Below, piece by piece: positions 6,240-12,797 of a stretch of DNA of 12,797 nucleotides; the stretch's first letter is position 1, and every line of letters begins with the position of its first letter. Source of the DNA: UBA4744 sp035282865 (GTDB lineage: Bacteria > Actinomycetota > Acidimicrobiia > Spongiisociales > UBA4744); contig DATEVB010000033.1 of NCBI GenBank assembly GCA_035282865.1, positions 1 to 12,797 of the forward strand, read 5' to 3'. The position numbers were made by a program, and so were the translations under genes. A model generated the notes under the pieces. That model saw only the letters and a list, made by a program, of their open reading frames with translations, did no database searches and had not been told where the DNA came from.

Positions 6240-6985
6240 GCGTCCCGGCCCTGGAAGTCAGGGACCTCTCATTCAGCTACCCGGACGGGACGCATGTGCT
6301 GCATTCGGTGGACTTCCACGTTCATCCTGGTGAGCGGGTTGCGCTGCTCGGACCGAACGGGGCCGGCAAGACTACGCTGGTCCTCCATCTAAACGCGATC
6401 CACCACCCGACTGCCGGTTCGGTCACCGTAGCCGGATTGCCGGCCACCGAGGAGAACGTGCGTGAGATCAGGCGCCGTACCGGGTTGGTGTTCCAGGACC
6501 CCGACGATCAGCTGTTCATGCCGACCGTTCGTCAGGATGTGGCGTTCGGGCCGGCCAACTTTGGAGTCACGGGTCCCGAGCTCGACGAGAGGGTGAAGGG
6601 TGCGCTGCAGGCGGTAGGAATGTCGGAGGTGGCCGATCGTCCACCGCACCATCTCAGTCTCGGGCAGCGCCGGCGGGTGGCGGTGGCCACGGTGCTGGCC
6701 ATGCAGCCCGAGATACTCGTGCTCGACGAACCTTCGTCCAACCTCGACCCGGCCAGTCGCCACGAACTGGCGCACATTCTCCAGGCATTGGATATCACCA
6801 TGTTCATGGTCACCCACGATCTGCCCTATGCGCTCGAGTTGTGTGAGCGATCCCTGGTAATGAATGGCGGTCGGATCGTCGCCGATGGGCCCACCTCGAG
6901 CATTCTTGGAGATCGTGAACTGATGCGGGCCAACCGGCTCGAGTTGCCCTACGGTTTCGATCCGTCCTTGGTCCGACCAGACTGA
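6236..6985 (+). CDS. cbiO: ECF transporter ATP-binding protein CbiO/NikO, 249 aa
   Basis: This cytosolic ABC ATPase powers the CbiMQ metal importer. All nucleotide-binding motifs are intact: Walker A GPNGAGKTT (39-47), Q-loop FQDPDDQLF (86-94) in the form usual for ECF ATPases, signature LSLGQ (140-144), Walker B ILVLDEP (160-166) and H-loop His194 in MVTHD. A single ATPase gene implies a homodimer. The ATG overlaps the cbiQ stop by 4 nt. It is the last gene of the operon; a GC-rich hairpin starts at the first base after its stop. Confidence 0.94.
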   Translation: MSVPALEVRDLSFSYPDGTHVLHSVDFHVHPGERVALLGPNGAGKTTLVLHLNAIHHPTAGSVTVAGLPATEENVREIRRRTGLVFQDPDDQLFMPTVRQDVAFGPANFGVTGPELDERVKGALQAVGMSEVADRPPHHLSLGQRRRVAVATVLAMQPEILVLDEPSSNLDPASRHELAHILQALDITMFMVTHDLPYALELCERSLVMNGGRIVADGPTSSILGDRELMRANRLELPYGFDPSLVRPD

Positions 6986-7012
6986 CCTCGTCCGAGCGAA
7001 GCGAGGACGGGG
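6986..7012 (+). terminator. GC-rich hairpin directly after cbiO
   Basis: CCTCGTCC (6986-6993) pairs with GGACGGGG (7005-7012), one G-U pair included. Inside, GA/GA opposes as tandem G-A mismatches and GC/GC closes a GAA triloop. It starts on the base after the cbiO stop, which fits the end of the cbi transcript, but no T-run follows. The GAGCGAAGCGAGGAC wording is also common in dispersed actinobacterial repeats, so it may be a repeat element instead. Confidence 0.45.
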
Positions 7013-7149
7013 GGTGGCCGGCTCACGGTATGCCTTCATGGCGCCTCCGACGGCTCCTCTTTGCCCGTCCCGCCGTGGCCCCAAACTGCCGGTGATCACG
7101 GTCCATGGGGAAGACCCCTAGCATCGTTGTTCATGGTGGGAGGGGACCG

Positions 7150-8122
7150 TTGCGACCTCTGGAGATAGCCGTTGTGGTGATCGCCGGTCTCTACCCGGTC
7201 GCCGGGGTGCTAGCGCCCCGTCTCAAGGCCGTCCATGCCCTGCCGCTCCTGGCCGCCGGGCTGACTACGGTTCACTTGATGGTCGAGGGGTATCGGTGGC
7301 AGATGGTCCCGATCTACTCGGCTGTGGCCGTCATGGCCTGGGTCGGGTGGCGGTTGCTGCGCAAGCCGGTTCCCGGGCTCCACATCGGTCGGAACGAACC
7401 TTCCAAGATCGGTCTCTTTGCGCTCATCCCGATGGGGTCCTTGGACCGACGACCTCGACCAGATCGGACCGGCCGGCGCCGAACGACTCGGGTTCCCGTC
7501 CTTCGTGCTCGATCACCTGGCGCTGGCCCGAACGCACTCGTATCCGGATGCCCCGTTGTCCGACGCTGAGGAGCGATATCCGGTGATCGTGTACTCGCAC
7601 GGATGGACAGGCTTTCGGACCGTCAACGTGGACCAGTCCGAGGCGCTGGCCAGCCACGGGTATGTGGTCGTGTCCATCGACCACACCTACGGGTCGATCG
7701 TGACCGTGTTCCCGGACGGACGGTCGGTCGGCTTGGACCAGAACGCTCTGCCCGAGGGAGAGGATGTTGGAGAAGAGGCCTATCAGGCATGCGCAACCAT
7801 TTCTCTTCGTCCGCAGCGAGGAGTGGACCCCTACGACAACGACCGGCTCTTGGTCGCTCTCTATACGCATGGGGGTGGCGGGCAATACCTGGCGTCGATC
7901 TCCGGGACCGAGCATTGGGATTTCGTTGTGATGCCTTTGCTGACCCCGCTGGCTCCCCTGCTGGGACTCAAGGGCCCGATCAAGAGCGAACGGGTCATGG
8001 CTATCACCGATGACCTGCTGGTCTCGTTCTTCGGCTCTCACCTGAGAGGTGGCATCGTCACCGACGTGGCGGGATTGAGGTTGCGATACCCGGAGGTGAC
8101 CCTGGAGACCCGTCCGGGTTGA
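7150..8122 (+). pseudogene. Decayed PAF-acetylhydrolase-like membrane esterase (two deletions, three frame changes)
   Basis: The 5' part (TTG at 7150 after GGGAGGGG, or ATG at 7105) encodes three hydrophobic helices and LMVEGYRWQMVP, typical of a family of membrane-linked alpha/beta hydrolases related to platelet-activating-factor acetylhydrolase. At about 7430-7440 the frame shifts from 1 to 2 and jumps to PWTDDLDQIG; the segment usual between these parts is absent. SHGWTGFRTVNVDQSEALAS is intact. After EEAYQA (about 7790) the nucleophile-elbow region (GHSxGGG) is missing. PFLFVRSEEW then appears in a third frame (7797-7826), and one missing base near 7826 returns to frame 2 with DPYDNDRLL and the active-site His region GTEHWDF. 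Without the Ser it cannot be an active esterase. Comparison with the intact family is from memory. Confidence 0.8.
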
Positions 8123-8139
8123 TCAACCCTGGAAGGATA

Positions 8140-8153
8140 GGGACTAACGTCTC
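8140..8153 (+). promoter_or_regulatory. DosR/DevR-like box upstream of the seven-heme cytochrome
   Basis: GGGACTAACGTCTC matches 12 of 14 positions of the mycobacterial DosR core GGGACTWWAGTCCC. A TANNNT hexamer (TAGGCT, 8177-8182) lies 23 nt after it, so the box would sit just upstream of the -35 region, where DosR-type activators bind. The start codon is at 8207. No DosR gene is in the window; the regulator is inferred. Confidence 0.4.
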
Positions 8154-8206
8154 TAGGGAGCGGCCCGGTTGCTTTCTAGGCTCGCAGTCAAAAGGGAGGG
8201 AGTTGA

Positions 8207-9766
8207 ATGAGCGATCAAGATCCCCAGAGCGAGGCGGAGCATCTCGAGCCGGAGGCGTCACAGCGAGAGACGAGAACCCTGTACCGGCACTGGATGGCGG
8301 CGCTCGGTGGCGCTCTCATGCTGGCCGGGTTTCTGGCGTTCGTGATCTTGTTGATCGTCGATCTGACCTCGGGTATCGACAACCCGTACCGCTCCATCAT
8401 CGGGTTCATCGCTGCACCCATCATCGGCATTATCGGCCTCCTCTTGTTTCTGATCTCGATTCGCGTTCAGGTGCTCGAGGCACGGCGACGCGGTGAGGTG
8501 GTTCGCTTCCGATTGCACATCGAACCTTCCGATCCTCGCTACATGCGAAGCCTGTGGCTGTTCCTCGGCCTTACTGCAGCATTCGTGGTGGTGTTCGCCT
8601 ACGCCGGCTTCAAGGGGTACCAAACCACCGACTCAGCGGCCTTCTGCGGCGAGGCCTGTCACGAGGTGATGGGTCCCCAAAACGTCACCTACCAAAACTC
8701 ACCCCACGCCCGGGTCCCTTGCGTCGAGTGTCACATCGGGCCCGGTGCCGGGTTCTGGGTGCAGTCCAAGATCGATGGGATTCGCCAGGTCCTGGCAGTC
8801 GCTACCGATTCGTTCGAGCGACCGATTGCTACTCCTGTGGAGAGCCTCCGTCCTGCGCAGCAAACCTGCGAGGAGTGCCACTGGCCTCAGCAGTTCTTCG
8901 GGCAGAAACTCGTCACCCACAACTACTACCGCACCGACGAGGGCAGTACGCCGTGGACGATCAGTCTTCTGGTCAATATCGGAGGCGGCAACCCGCGCAC
9001 GGGCGCCTTGGAGGGTATTCACTGGCACATGGCAACGACCAACGTTGTCGAATACATCGCCGTCGACAAGGACCGTCAAGACATCCCCTGGTTCAGGGTG
9101 ACCGCCGCGGATGGCACGGTCTCGGTGTATGCGGACCCCGACGCCGACTATCCGGATCCGGAGGCCGAAGACACCGAGATCCGTGTGTTCGACTGTATGG
9201 ATTGCCACAACCGGCCCAGTCATGACTTCACCCCGCCGGCGGTTTCGATGAACCTCGCCCTGTCGACCGGCAAACTGTCGCAGGATCTTCCGTTCATCCG
9301 GAAACTGGGTGTCGATCTTCTCAACGCCGATTATGCGACGACGTCACAGGCCAACGCTTCCATTGCCGCCGGTCTGAGGGACTTCTATCAGACCAGCTAC
9401 CCCGGCGACTTCGATGAATTGGCCTCGAAGATCGAGAAGGCGGAGGAGACGCTGTTGACCATCTACAACAGCAACTTCTTCCCTGAGATGAACACCGATT
9501 ACCGTTCGCGGGTCGACAACCTGAGCCATTTCGTCAACGAAGGCTGCTTCCGGTGCCACGGCAACCGGCAGGTCAATGAGGTCGGAGAGTCGCTGCCGGT
9601 CGCATGCAACACCTGCCATGTGATCGTTGCCCAAGGCCCCACCGACGATCTGACCGCTATTGAGAGCGACGTCGGCGGGCTCGACTTCCAGCACCCGGCC
9701 CCTATAGGTGACGTCTGGGAGACGATCTCCTGTACGCAGTGTCACACCCGGGCGTCGGGGTATTAG
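8207..9766 (+). CDS. Seven-heme membrane-anchored NapC/NirT-type cytochrome c, 519 aa
   Basis: A cytosolic N-tail of about 28 residues precedes hydrophobic helices at about 30-52, 62-86 and 115-134; the rest is extracytoplasmic. Haem sites are C147-GEA-C151-H (a CX3CH spacing), then CxxCH at 172, 221, 330, 447, 467 and 509. FCGEACHEVMG and PHARVPCVECHIGPGAGFWV resemble the quinol-oxidising first half of NapC/NirT relatives, with a Met after haem 1. CEECHWPQQFFGQKL and GIHWHM (270-275) belong to the same long family. Residues 340-440 form a helical, haem-free insert. It probably takes electrons from menaquinol and passes them outward; the final acceptor is unknown. AGGGAGGGAG (8193-8202) is a strong ribosome site. 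It is convergent with the cytochrome b/c operon, 62 nt apart, with no strong terminator between. Confidence 0.88.
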   Translation: MSDQDPQSEAEHLEPEASQRETRTLYRHWMAALGGALMLAGFLAFVILLIVDLTSGIDNPYRSIIGFIAAPIIGIIGLLLFLISIRVQVLEARRRGEVVRFRLHIEPSDPRYMRSLWLFLGLTAAFVVVFAYAGFKGYQTTDSAAFCGEACHEVMGPQNVTYQNSPHARVPCVECHIGPGAGFWVQSKIDGIRQVLAVATDSFERPIATPVESLRPAQQTCEECHWPQQFFGQKLVTHNYYRTDEGSTPWTISLLVNIGGGNPRTGALEGIHWHMATTNVVEYIAVDKDRQDIPWFRVTAADGTVSVYADPDADYPDPEAEDTEIRVFDCMDCHNRPSHDFTPPAVSMNLALSTGKLSQDLPFIRKLGVDLLNADYATTSQANASIAAGLRDFYQTSYPGDFDELASKIEKAEETLLTIYNSNFFPEMNTDYRSRVDNLSHFVNEGCFRCHGNRQVNEVGESLPVACNTCHVIVAQGPTDDLTAIESDVGGLDFQHPAPIGDVWETISCTQCHTRASGY

Positions 9767-9828
9767 CGCACCTTGGTGCACAATGGGAAGCGGGAAGGCG
9801 AGTCCGTCGAACCTGTGGCTTCTGACTT

Positions 9829-11337
9829 CTAGCTCTCTGGTGCTCCGGCGTCGATCCAGGCCATCAGCTGGGCGATCTGATCGTCGGTGAGTTGGCCGGG
9901 ATGTCCCCCGGCTGCCTGCTTGGTGTAGATCGCAGAAGCGTCGGGATCGCCGGGAACGATCCCGGGCCCGGAGTTGCCTCCCTCGACGGCCAGCTCGTAG
10001 CTGGTCAGGTTGAGTCCGCCGACGGCGCCTGCTCCGTGGCATGCCCCACATGTGCTGGCCAACGCCGCGCCGAACACACCGTCCCAGGTCGGTTCGCCGG
10101 TCCCACCGGTTCCGGCTCCGGCGGCCGTTTGCGGTGCTCCGGTTTGGATCCACTCCAGCACCATCGACAGGTCTTGGTCGGTGAATTGCCCGGGATGGCC
10201 GCCCTCCAGTTGCAGCGTGTACACGACTGAGGTATCAGGATCATCCGCAACGATGCCGGGCCCGGTGTTGCCGCCGGCCAGGATCGTCTCGTAGGTGCTG
10301 ACGTCCAATCCACCAAACCCTCCACCACCCGTATGGCAGGCACCGCACTCCCCGGCGAAAAGCTGCTGTATGCCGGTGTCCCAACTGACTGCTTCGCCCG
10401 TTGGTGTGGTGGTGGTGGTGGTCGTTTCCTCGGTGGCTTCCGTTGTGGTGGTCGTTACGAGCGGCACGGTTGGAGTGGGTGCCGGGACAAAGACCGTGAC
10501 GTCTTCGGGTGGATCGATGGTCTGGATAGCCGTCTCTTCGAACGTCACGAAGAAGTAGATGCCGACCAGCAGGACTCCGGCAACCACCGAGTACGCCGGA
10601 ACAAAGCGCCGCCTCCGCTCTTCGGTGACTTCCGTCGGCGGGCGGTCGAAGTCGCCGGCCTCGATGGCGGCCAATTCCAGAGGATGCTCCTTCTCCATCT
10701 CGCGGCGGGACATGTACCCGGAGAAGATGGAGGTGTTGAAGTGGCGGAGGTGGACGTGATAGAAGTGCCAGACGAGGATGGCCAGGACCGCCAGAAGCGC
10801 CTCACCGCCGTGGGCAGCCTTGGCGGCGGGGATGAACTGCCCGGGCAGGAATTCGGCAGTGGCTATGGGGTTCCACAACATGAACCCGGTCGCAGTCATG
10901 ACCAGTGTGCCCCACACGATCGCCCAGTACTCGATCTTCTCTTCCCAGGTGAATCTTCCCTGAAGGGGAGGCTGTTCCCGGCGGCCGAGATTGAAGAGAA
11001 TCCCTTGCCAGGCGGCCCGCATGTCTCCTCGGCCGGGCAACATGGTCCGCGGGGCCCGATCCACGAAGACGCGCTTCCCGGCAGTGAACAGGTGATACAC
11101 CACGGCCAGGAGCAACATGGTGGCGAATACGCGGTGGATCAAGCGGGTGGTTTCGATACCGCCCAGCGTCGTGATGGCCCACCGGGAGAATCCCGCCTCC
11201 GGCCATTTCTGGATCAAACCGGTGATTGCCAGGGCAACGAAGGTGATGACCTGCAGCCAATGCTCGGCTCGGTCTGAGACGGAGAAACGCTTGATGCGGT
11301 CTCCCAGCCGAACCGGTTGCGGGTCTTGATCAAGCAC
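9829..11337 (-). CDS. Cytochrome b (FdnI/hydrogenase-type) fused to two monoheme cytochrome c domains, 502 aa
   Basis: Residues 1-270 are a di-haem cytochrome b of the kind that docks to formate dehydrogenases, hydrogenases and multihaem cytochromes. Helices lie at about 27-44, 70-88, 135-155, 178-196 and 248-266, with candidate haem-b histidines H26, H68, H82, H176, H191 and H194. HFYHVHLRHFN and SGYMSRREMEKEHPLEL are characteristic of the multihaem-associated branch. A Thr-rich tether (289-313) leads to two homologous c domains with CGACH at 331 and 430, each ending in GGHPGQxTDxx and a WIxxGAP helix. The protein likely passes electrons between quinone and c-haems outside the membrane. It starts with GTG, overlapping the nine-heme gene by 8 nt; AAGGAGGT lies 5 nt before it inside that gene, so translation is coupled. 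Confidence 0.87.
   Translation of the reverse strand: MLDQDPQPVRLGDRIKRFSVSDRAEHWLQVITFVALAITGLIQKWPEAGFSRWAITTLGGIETTRLIHRVFATMLLLAVVYHLFTAGKRVFVDRAPRTMLPGRGDMRAAWQGILFNLGRREQPPLQGRFTWEEKIEYWAIVWGTLVMTATGFMLWNPIATAEFLPGQFIPAAKAAHGGEALLAVLAILVWHFYHVHLRHFNTSIFSGYMSRREMEKEHPLELAAIEAGDFDRPPTEVTEERRRRFVPAYSVVAGVLLVGIYFFVTFEETAIQTIDPPEDVTVFVPAPTPTVPLVTTTTTEATEETTTTTTTPTGEAVSWDTGIQQLFAGECGACHTGGGGFGGLDVSTYETILAGGNTGPGIVADDPDTSVVYTLQLEGGHPGQFTDQDLSMVLEWIQTGAPQTAAGAGTGGTGEPTWDGVFGAALASTCGACHGAGAVGGLNLTSYELAVEGGNSGPGIVPGDPDASAIYTKQAAGGHPGQLTDDQIAQLMAWIDAGAPES
9832..10383 (-). repeat. Tandem duplicated cytochrome c domains
   Basis: Residues 319-402 (10132-10383) and 418-502 (9832-10086) of the cytochrome b/c fusion align end to end. 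Both have W-D near the start, CGACH, a GGL-x-x-S/T-x-Y-E segment, GGNxGPGIVxxDPDxS, GGHPGQ and a final WIxxGAP. The copies have diverged at many positions, so this is an old intragenic duplication joined by a Gly/Ala/Thr linker. Confidence 0.85.
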
Positions 11338-12478
11338 TGGCCACCTCCTTGCGGCGGGCTGCCAGTTTTTTGAGGATGTCGACGATCACCCACAAGACCA
11401 TTGCCCCGATGACCAGGGGGATGAGGATGCGGTAGAAGAGGTTTACGTAGTAGACCAGCGGGGCATCTTGGCGAGTTGGTCGGTAGTGGCTGAGCCAGGA
11501 GGTTGGGAAATTGGTGGTCGCATCCGGGTGACAACGCTGGCAGGTTCCGAGAAGATTCTCCCGAAAAGTCTGGCTCTCCGGGTTATCGGCAGAGGCGATG
11601 TTATGAACGCCGTGGCAGTCGATGCATACCGGCTTGTTGGTTTCCTGATCGGGGAAGAGCTCTTCGAAGATGACCACTGTGGTTCCGTGGAAGTCGGCAA
11701 CATAGGTATCGAATACGTCGGTGGAGATGCCGTATTTGTCCATGAGGTCGGCATCTTCATGGCAGGTGGCGCAGATCTGGGGGGAGAAGAGGTGAAAACC
11801 GGTGACTCCCGGTCCCTCGATGTCGTGGACGCCGTGGCAATCGGTACAGGATGGAACATCGGCGTTTTCCTCTTCGAAGAGAGCCGCTCCGTGCACGCTT
11901 TCGGCGTACACCGTGTAGATCTCGAAGTGACAGTTCTCACAGGTCCGCTGGATGGCGGTGGCCCTCGTTCCCGCTCTTTGGACGTCGTGAGCGCCGTGAC
12001 AATCAGTGCACACCGCCGCCTCGGGGTTCCCGCCCAGAAGCGCCGCGCCGTGGACGTTGTCATGGGTGGCCGAGTACTGCGATTCGTGGCATGTGGCGCA
12101 GGCGGTGTAGTTGGTCACTGCGAATTCGCGCAGGCTGTCTGCCTCGATCGGTTGGTGGGGGTATTCGGAGATGGTGGTGTGGCATAACACGCACGACATG
12201 TTGAACTGACCATGGACCGAGTCTTCGTACGTGGCGCGGTGAACGTTGATGTCGAGGATCTCGCCGGAAGGCAACTCGACGTTGCTCAGACTGACGCCGC
12301 TCGTCTCACCATCGTGACAGCCCAGGCAGTATCCGTTGTCGAACCGCAGGTCCTGGTCCTGTGTGGTTACCTCAGTTTCGTCCTGAGCTCCGGCGGACGA
12401 GGTGCCGGCCGTTAGGAAGCCGGTAAGCAACGCAGCACCTGCTAGGGACAACGAGGCCCAACGCCAGCCGCTTTTCAC
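11330..12478 (-). CDS. Nine-heme cytochrome c with C-terminal membrane anchor, 382 aa
   Basis: A signal peptide (SLSLAGAALLTGFLTAG, cleavage likely after the SSAGA at about 28-32) exports the protein. Nine CxxCH sites start at residues 51, 96, 127, 157, 180, 211, 236, 285 and 313. Between them recur SVHG or FHG segments (88, 196, 265 region) and CxDCHGxHD/N blocks, whose extra histidines are likely distal haem ligands. A single helix at about 343-367 with a basic tail anchors it. The fold resembles c3/c7-type and nitrite-reductase-partner multihaem cytochromes, but I cannot name an orthologue. I chose the GTG at 12478 because GGGAGG (12490-12485) is 6 nt upstream; the TTG at 12484 touches that site directly. 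It overlaps the cytochrome b/c fusion by 8 nt, so the two probably form one complex, the nine-haem protein accepting or donating electrons beyond the b/c unit. Confidence 0.9.
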   Translation of the reverse strand: MKSGWRWASLSLAGAALLTGFLTAGTSSAGAQDETEVTTQDQDLRFDNGYCLGCHDGETSGVSLSNVELPSGEILDINVHRATYEDSVHGQFNMSCVLCHTTISEYPHQPIEADSLREFAVTNYTACATCHESQYSATHDNVHGAALLGGNPEAAVCTDCHGAHDVQRAGTRATAIQRTCENCHFEIYTVYAESVHGAALFEEENADVPSCTDCHGVHDIEGPGVTGFHLFSPQICATCHEDADLMDKYGISTDVFDTYVADFHGTTVVIFEELFPDQETNKPVCIDCHGVHNIASADNPESQTFRENLLGTCQRCHPDATTNFPTSWLSHYRPTRQDAPLVYYVNLFYRILIPLVIGAMVLWVIVDILKKLAARRKEVASA

Positions 12479-12559
12479 GTGCAACCTCCCAAGACGGTGC
12501 TACCTGGTGAAACCATCCACGTTGACCCTACGCTACAAGCGCGTTCGTTACTCGACATA

Positions 12560-12573
12560 GGGTCGACAGTCCC
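12560..12573 (-). promoter_or_regulatory. DosR/DevR-like box upstream of the nine-heme cytochrome operon
   Basis: Read on the minus strand it is GGGACTGTCGACCC, 11 of 14 matches to GGGACTWWAGTCCC. A TANNNT hexamer (TAGCGT, 12535-12530) begins 24 nt downstream, almost the same spacing as at the other cytochrome gene. Two more GGGACT half-sites lie at 12582-12587 and 12603-12608 on the plus strand. The start codon is at 12478. Assignment to a DosR-type regulator is inferred. Confidence 0.35.
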
Positions 12574-12667
12574 CATTGGACGGGACTCTAGGGAGAGGAA
12601 TCGGGACTCCTTTGGCGTTCTGTCCCACCTCGACCGTGTGCCGTCCGGGAAAACGCCGGTCCCGCTT

Positions 12668-12688
12668 GGGCCGTCTTCGCGACGGTCC
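12668..12688. other. Small hairpin in the right intergenic region
   Basis: GGGCCGTC (12668-12675) and GACGGTCC (12681-12688) pair over eight positions, one G-U included, around TTCGC. It lies 16 nt from the larger hairpin that follows. No T-run is present on either strand; role unknown. Confidence 0.3.
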
Positions 12689-12704
12689 TGCTGGGCGGCT
12701 GGCG

Positions 12705-12740
12705 AAGATGAGGGGCCGGGTGATTCCGGCCCCTCATCTT
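12705..12740 (-). terminator. Perfect 15-bp stem-loop, probable terminator of the gene entering from the right
   Basis: AAGATGAGGGGCCGG (12705-12719) and CCGGCCCCTCATCTT (12726-12740) are perfect complements around a 6-nt loop, the strongest hairpin in the window. It lies 17 nt downstream of a minus-strand stop codon at 12758-12760, the usual place for a terminator of that gene. It has only a short T-rich base rather than a T-run. It also shields the cytochrome operon from read-through. Confidence 0.6.
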
Positions 12741-12757
12741 GCAGTTGTGTCCGCCTT

Positions 12758-12797
12758 CTACTGGCAAACCATTCCGCTCAGGTTACCGCCGCTGATG
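12758..12797 (-). CDS. Possible 3' end of a gene entering from the right edge
   Basis: The minus frame ending at TAG (12758-12760) reads ISGGNLSGMVCQ up to the window edge. Only 12 codons are visible, too few to identify a protein. The strong hairpin just downstream is the main reason to think it is a real gene end. The near-terminal Cys would suit a disulfide in a secreted protein, but this is speculation. Confidence 0.35.
   Translation of the reverse strand, partial: ISGGNLSGMVCQ

Noticed and set aside
7418..8122. An intact alpha/beta hydrolase of 234 aa
   Set aside because: The nucleophile elbow is missing, a family segment appears in another frame, and the matching N-terminal half lies upstream in a different frame. 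It is part of a pseudogene.
10333..11277. 314-codon open frame on the plus strand
   Set aside because: It is antisense to the cytochrome b domain, whose membrane helices and histidines are well conserved, and it shows no domain of its own.
1..12797. CRISPR array, tRNA, rRNA, insertion sequence or phage genes
   Set aside because: I found no regular repeats with spacers, no cloverleaf-like element, no transposase or integrase motif and no flanking terminal repeats.

Overview
The window looks like chromosomal DNA from a high-GC actinobacterium. The acyl-CoA dehydrogenase, TrpD and Fur-type genes and the strong GGAGG ribosome sites fit this. Extracytoplasmic linkers rich in Thr and Ser (about residues 289-313 of the cytochrome b/c fusion, and the N-terminus of the thioredoxin-like lipoprotein) resemble those of uncultured Acidimicrobiia-like lineages. 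That placement is an inference; there is no rRNA or marker gene here.

Left part (1-3622): a minus-strand gamma-glutamylcyclotransferase-like protein, then plus-strand glutaryl-CoA dehydrogenase (gcdH), anthranilate phosphoribosyltransferase (trpD) and a Fur-family metalloregulator 10 nt behind trpD.

Middle (3692-6985): a thioredoxin/TlpA-like lipoprotein whose frame is interrupted only by one TGA, exactly where the first Cys of the WCxxC active site belongs. A stem-loop follows at bacterial SECIS distance, so I annotate it as a probable selenoprotein with a UxxC active site. Next comes a compact cbiM(N)-cbiQ-cbiO operon for an energy-coupling-factor Ni/Co importer with 4-nt overlaps. An 11-bp-arm palindrome overlaps its promoter/RBS region and contains TTGCAA-N5-ATGCAA, close to the nickel regulator Nur box. 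The Fur-family protein 0.9 kb upstream is an obvious candidate regulator.

Right part (7150-12797): a decayed PAF-acetylhydrolase-like esterase with two internal deletions and three frame changes, followed by a multiheme redox island. The island holds a seven-heme membrane NapC/NirT-type cytochrome (plus strand) converging on a two-gene minus-strand operon: a nine-heme tail-anchored cytochrome c, then a quinone-type cytochrome b fused to two monoheme cytochrome c domains. Together they carry 18 c-type haem sites. Both transcription units are preceded by a GGGACT palindrome resembling the DosR/DevR hypoxia box, at nearly the same distance from a possible -10. This suggests low-oxygen or redox-controlled quinol-to-multihaem electron transfer; the terminal acceptor is not identifiable here. 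The window ends with a perfect 15-bp hairpin and what may be the last codons of another minus-strand gene.
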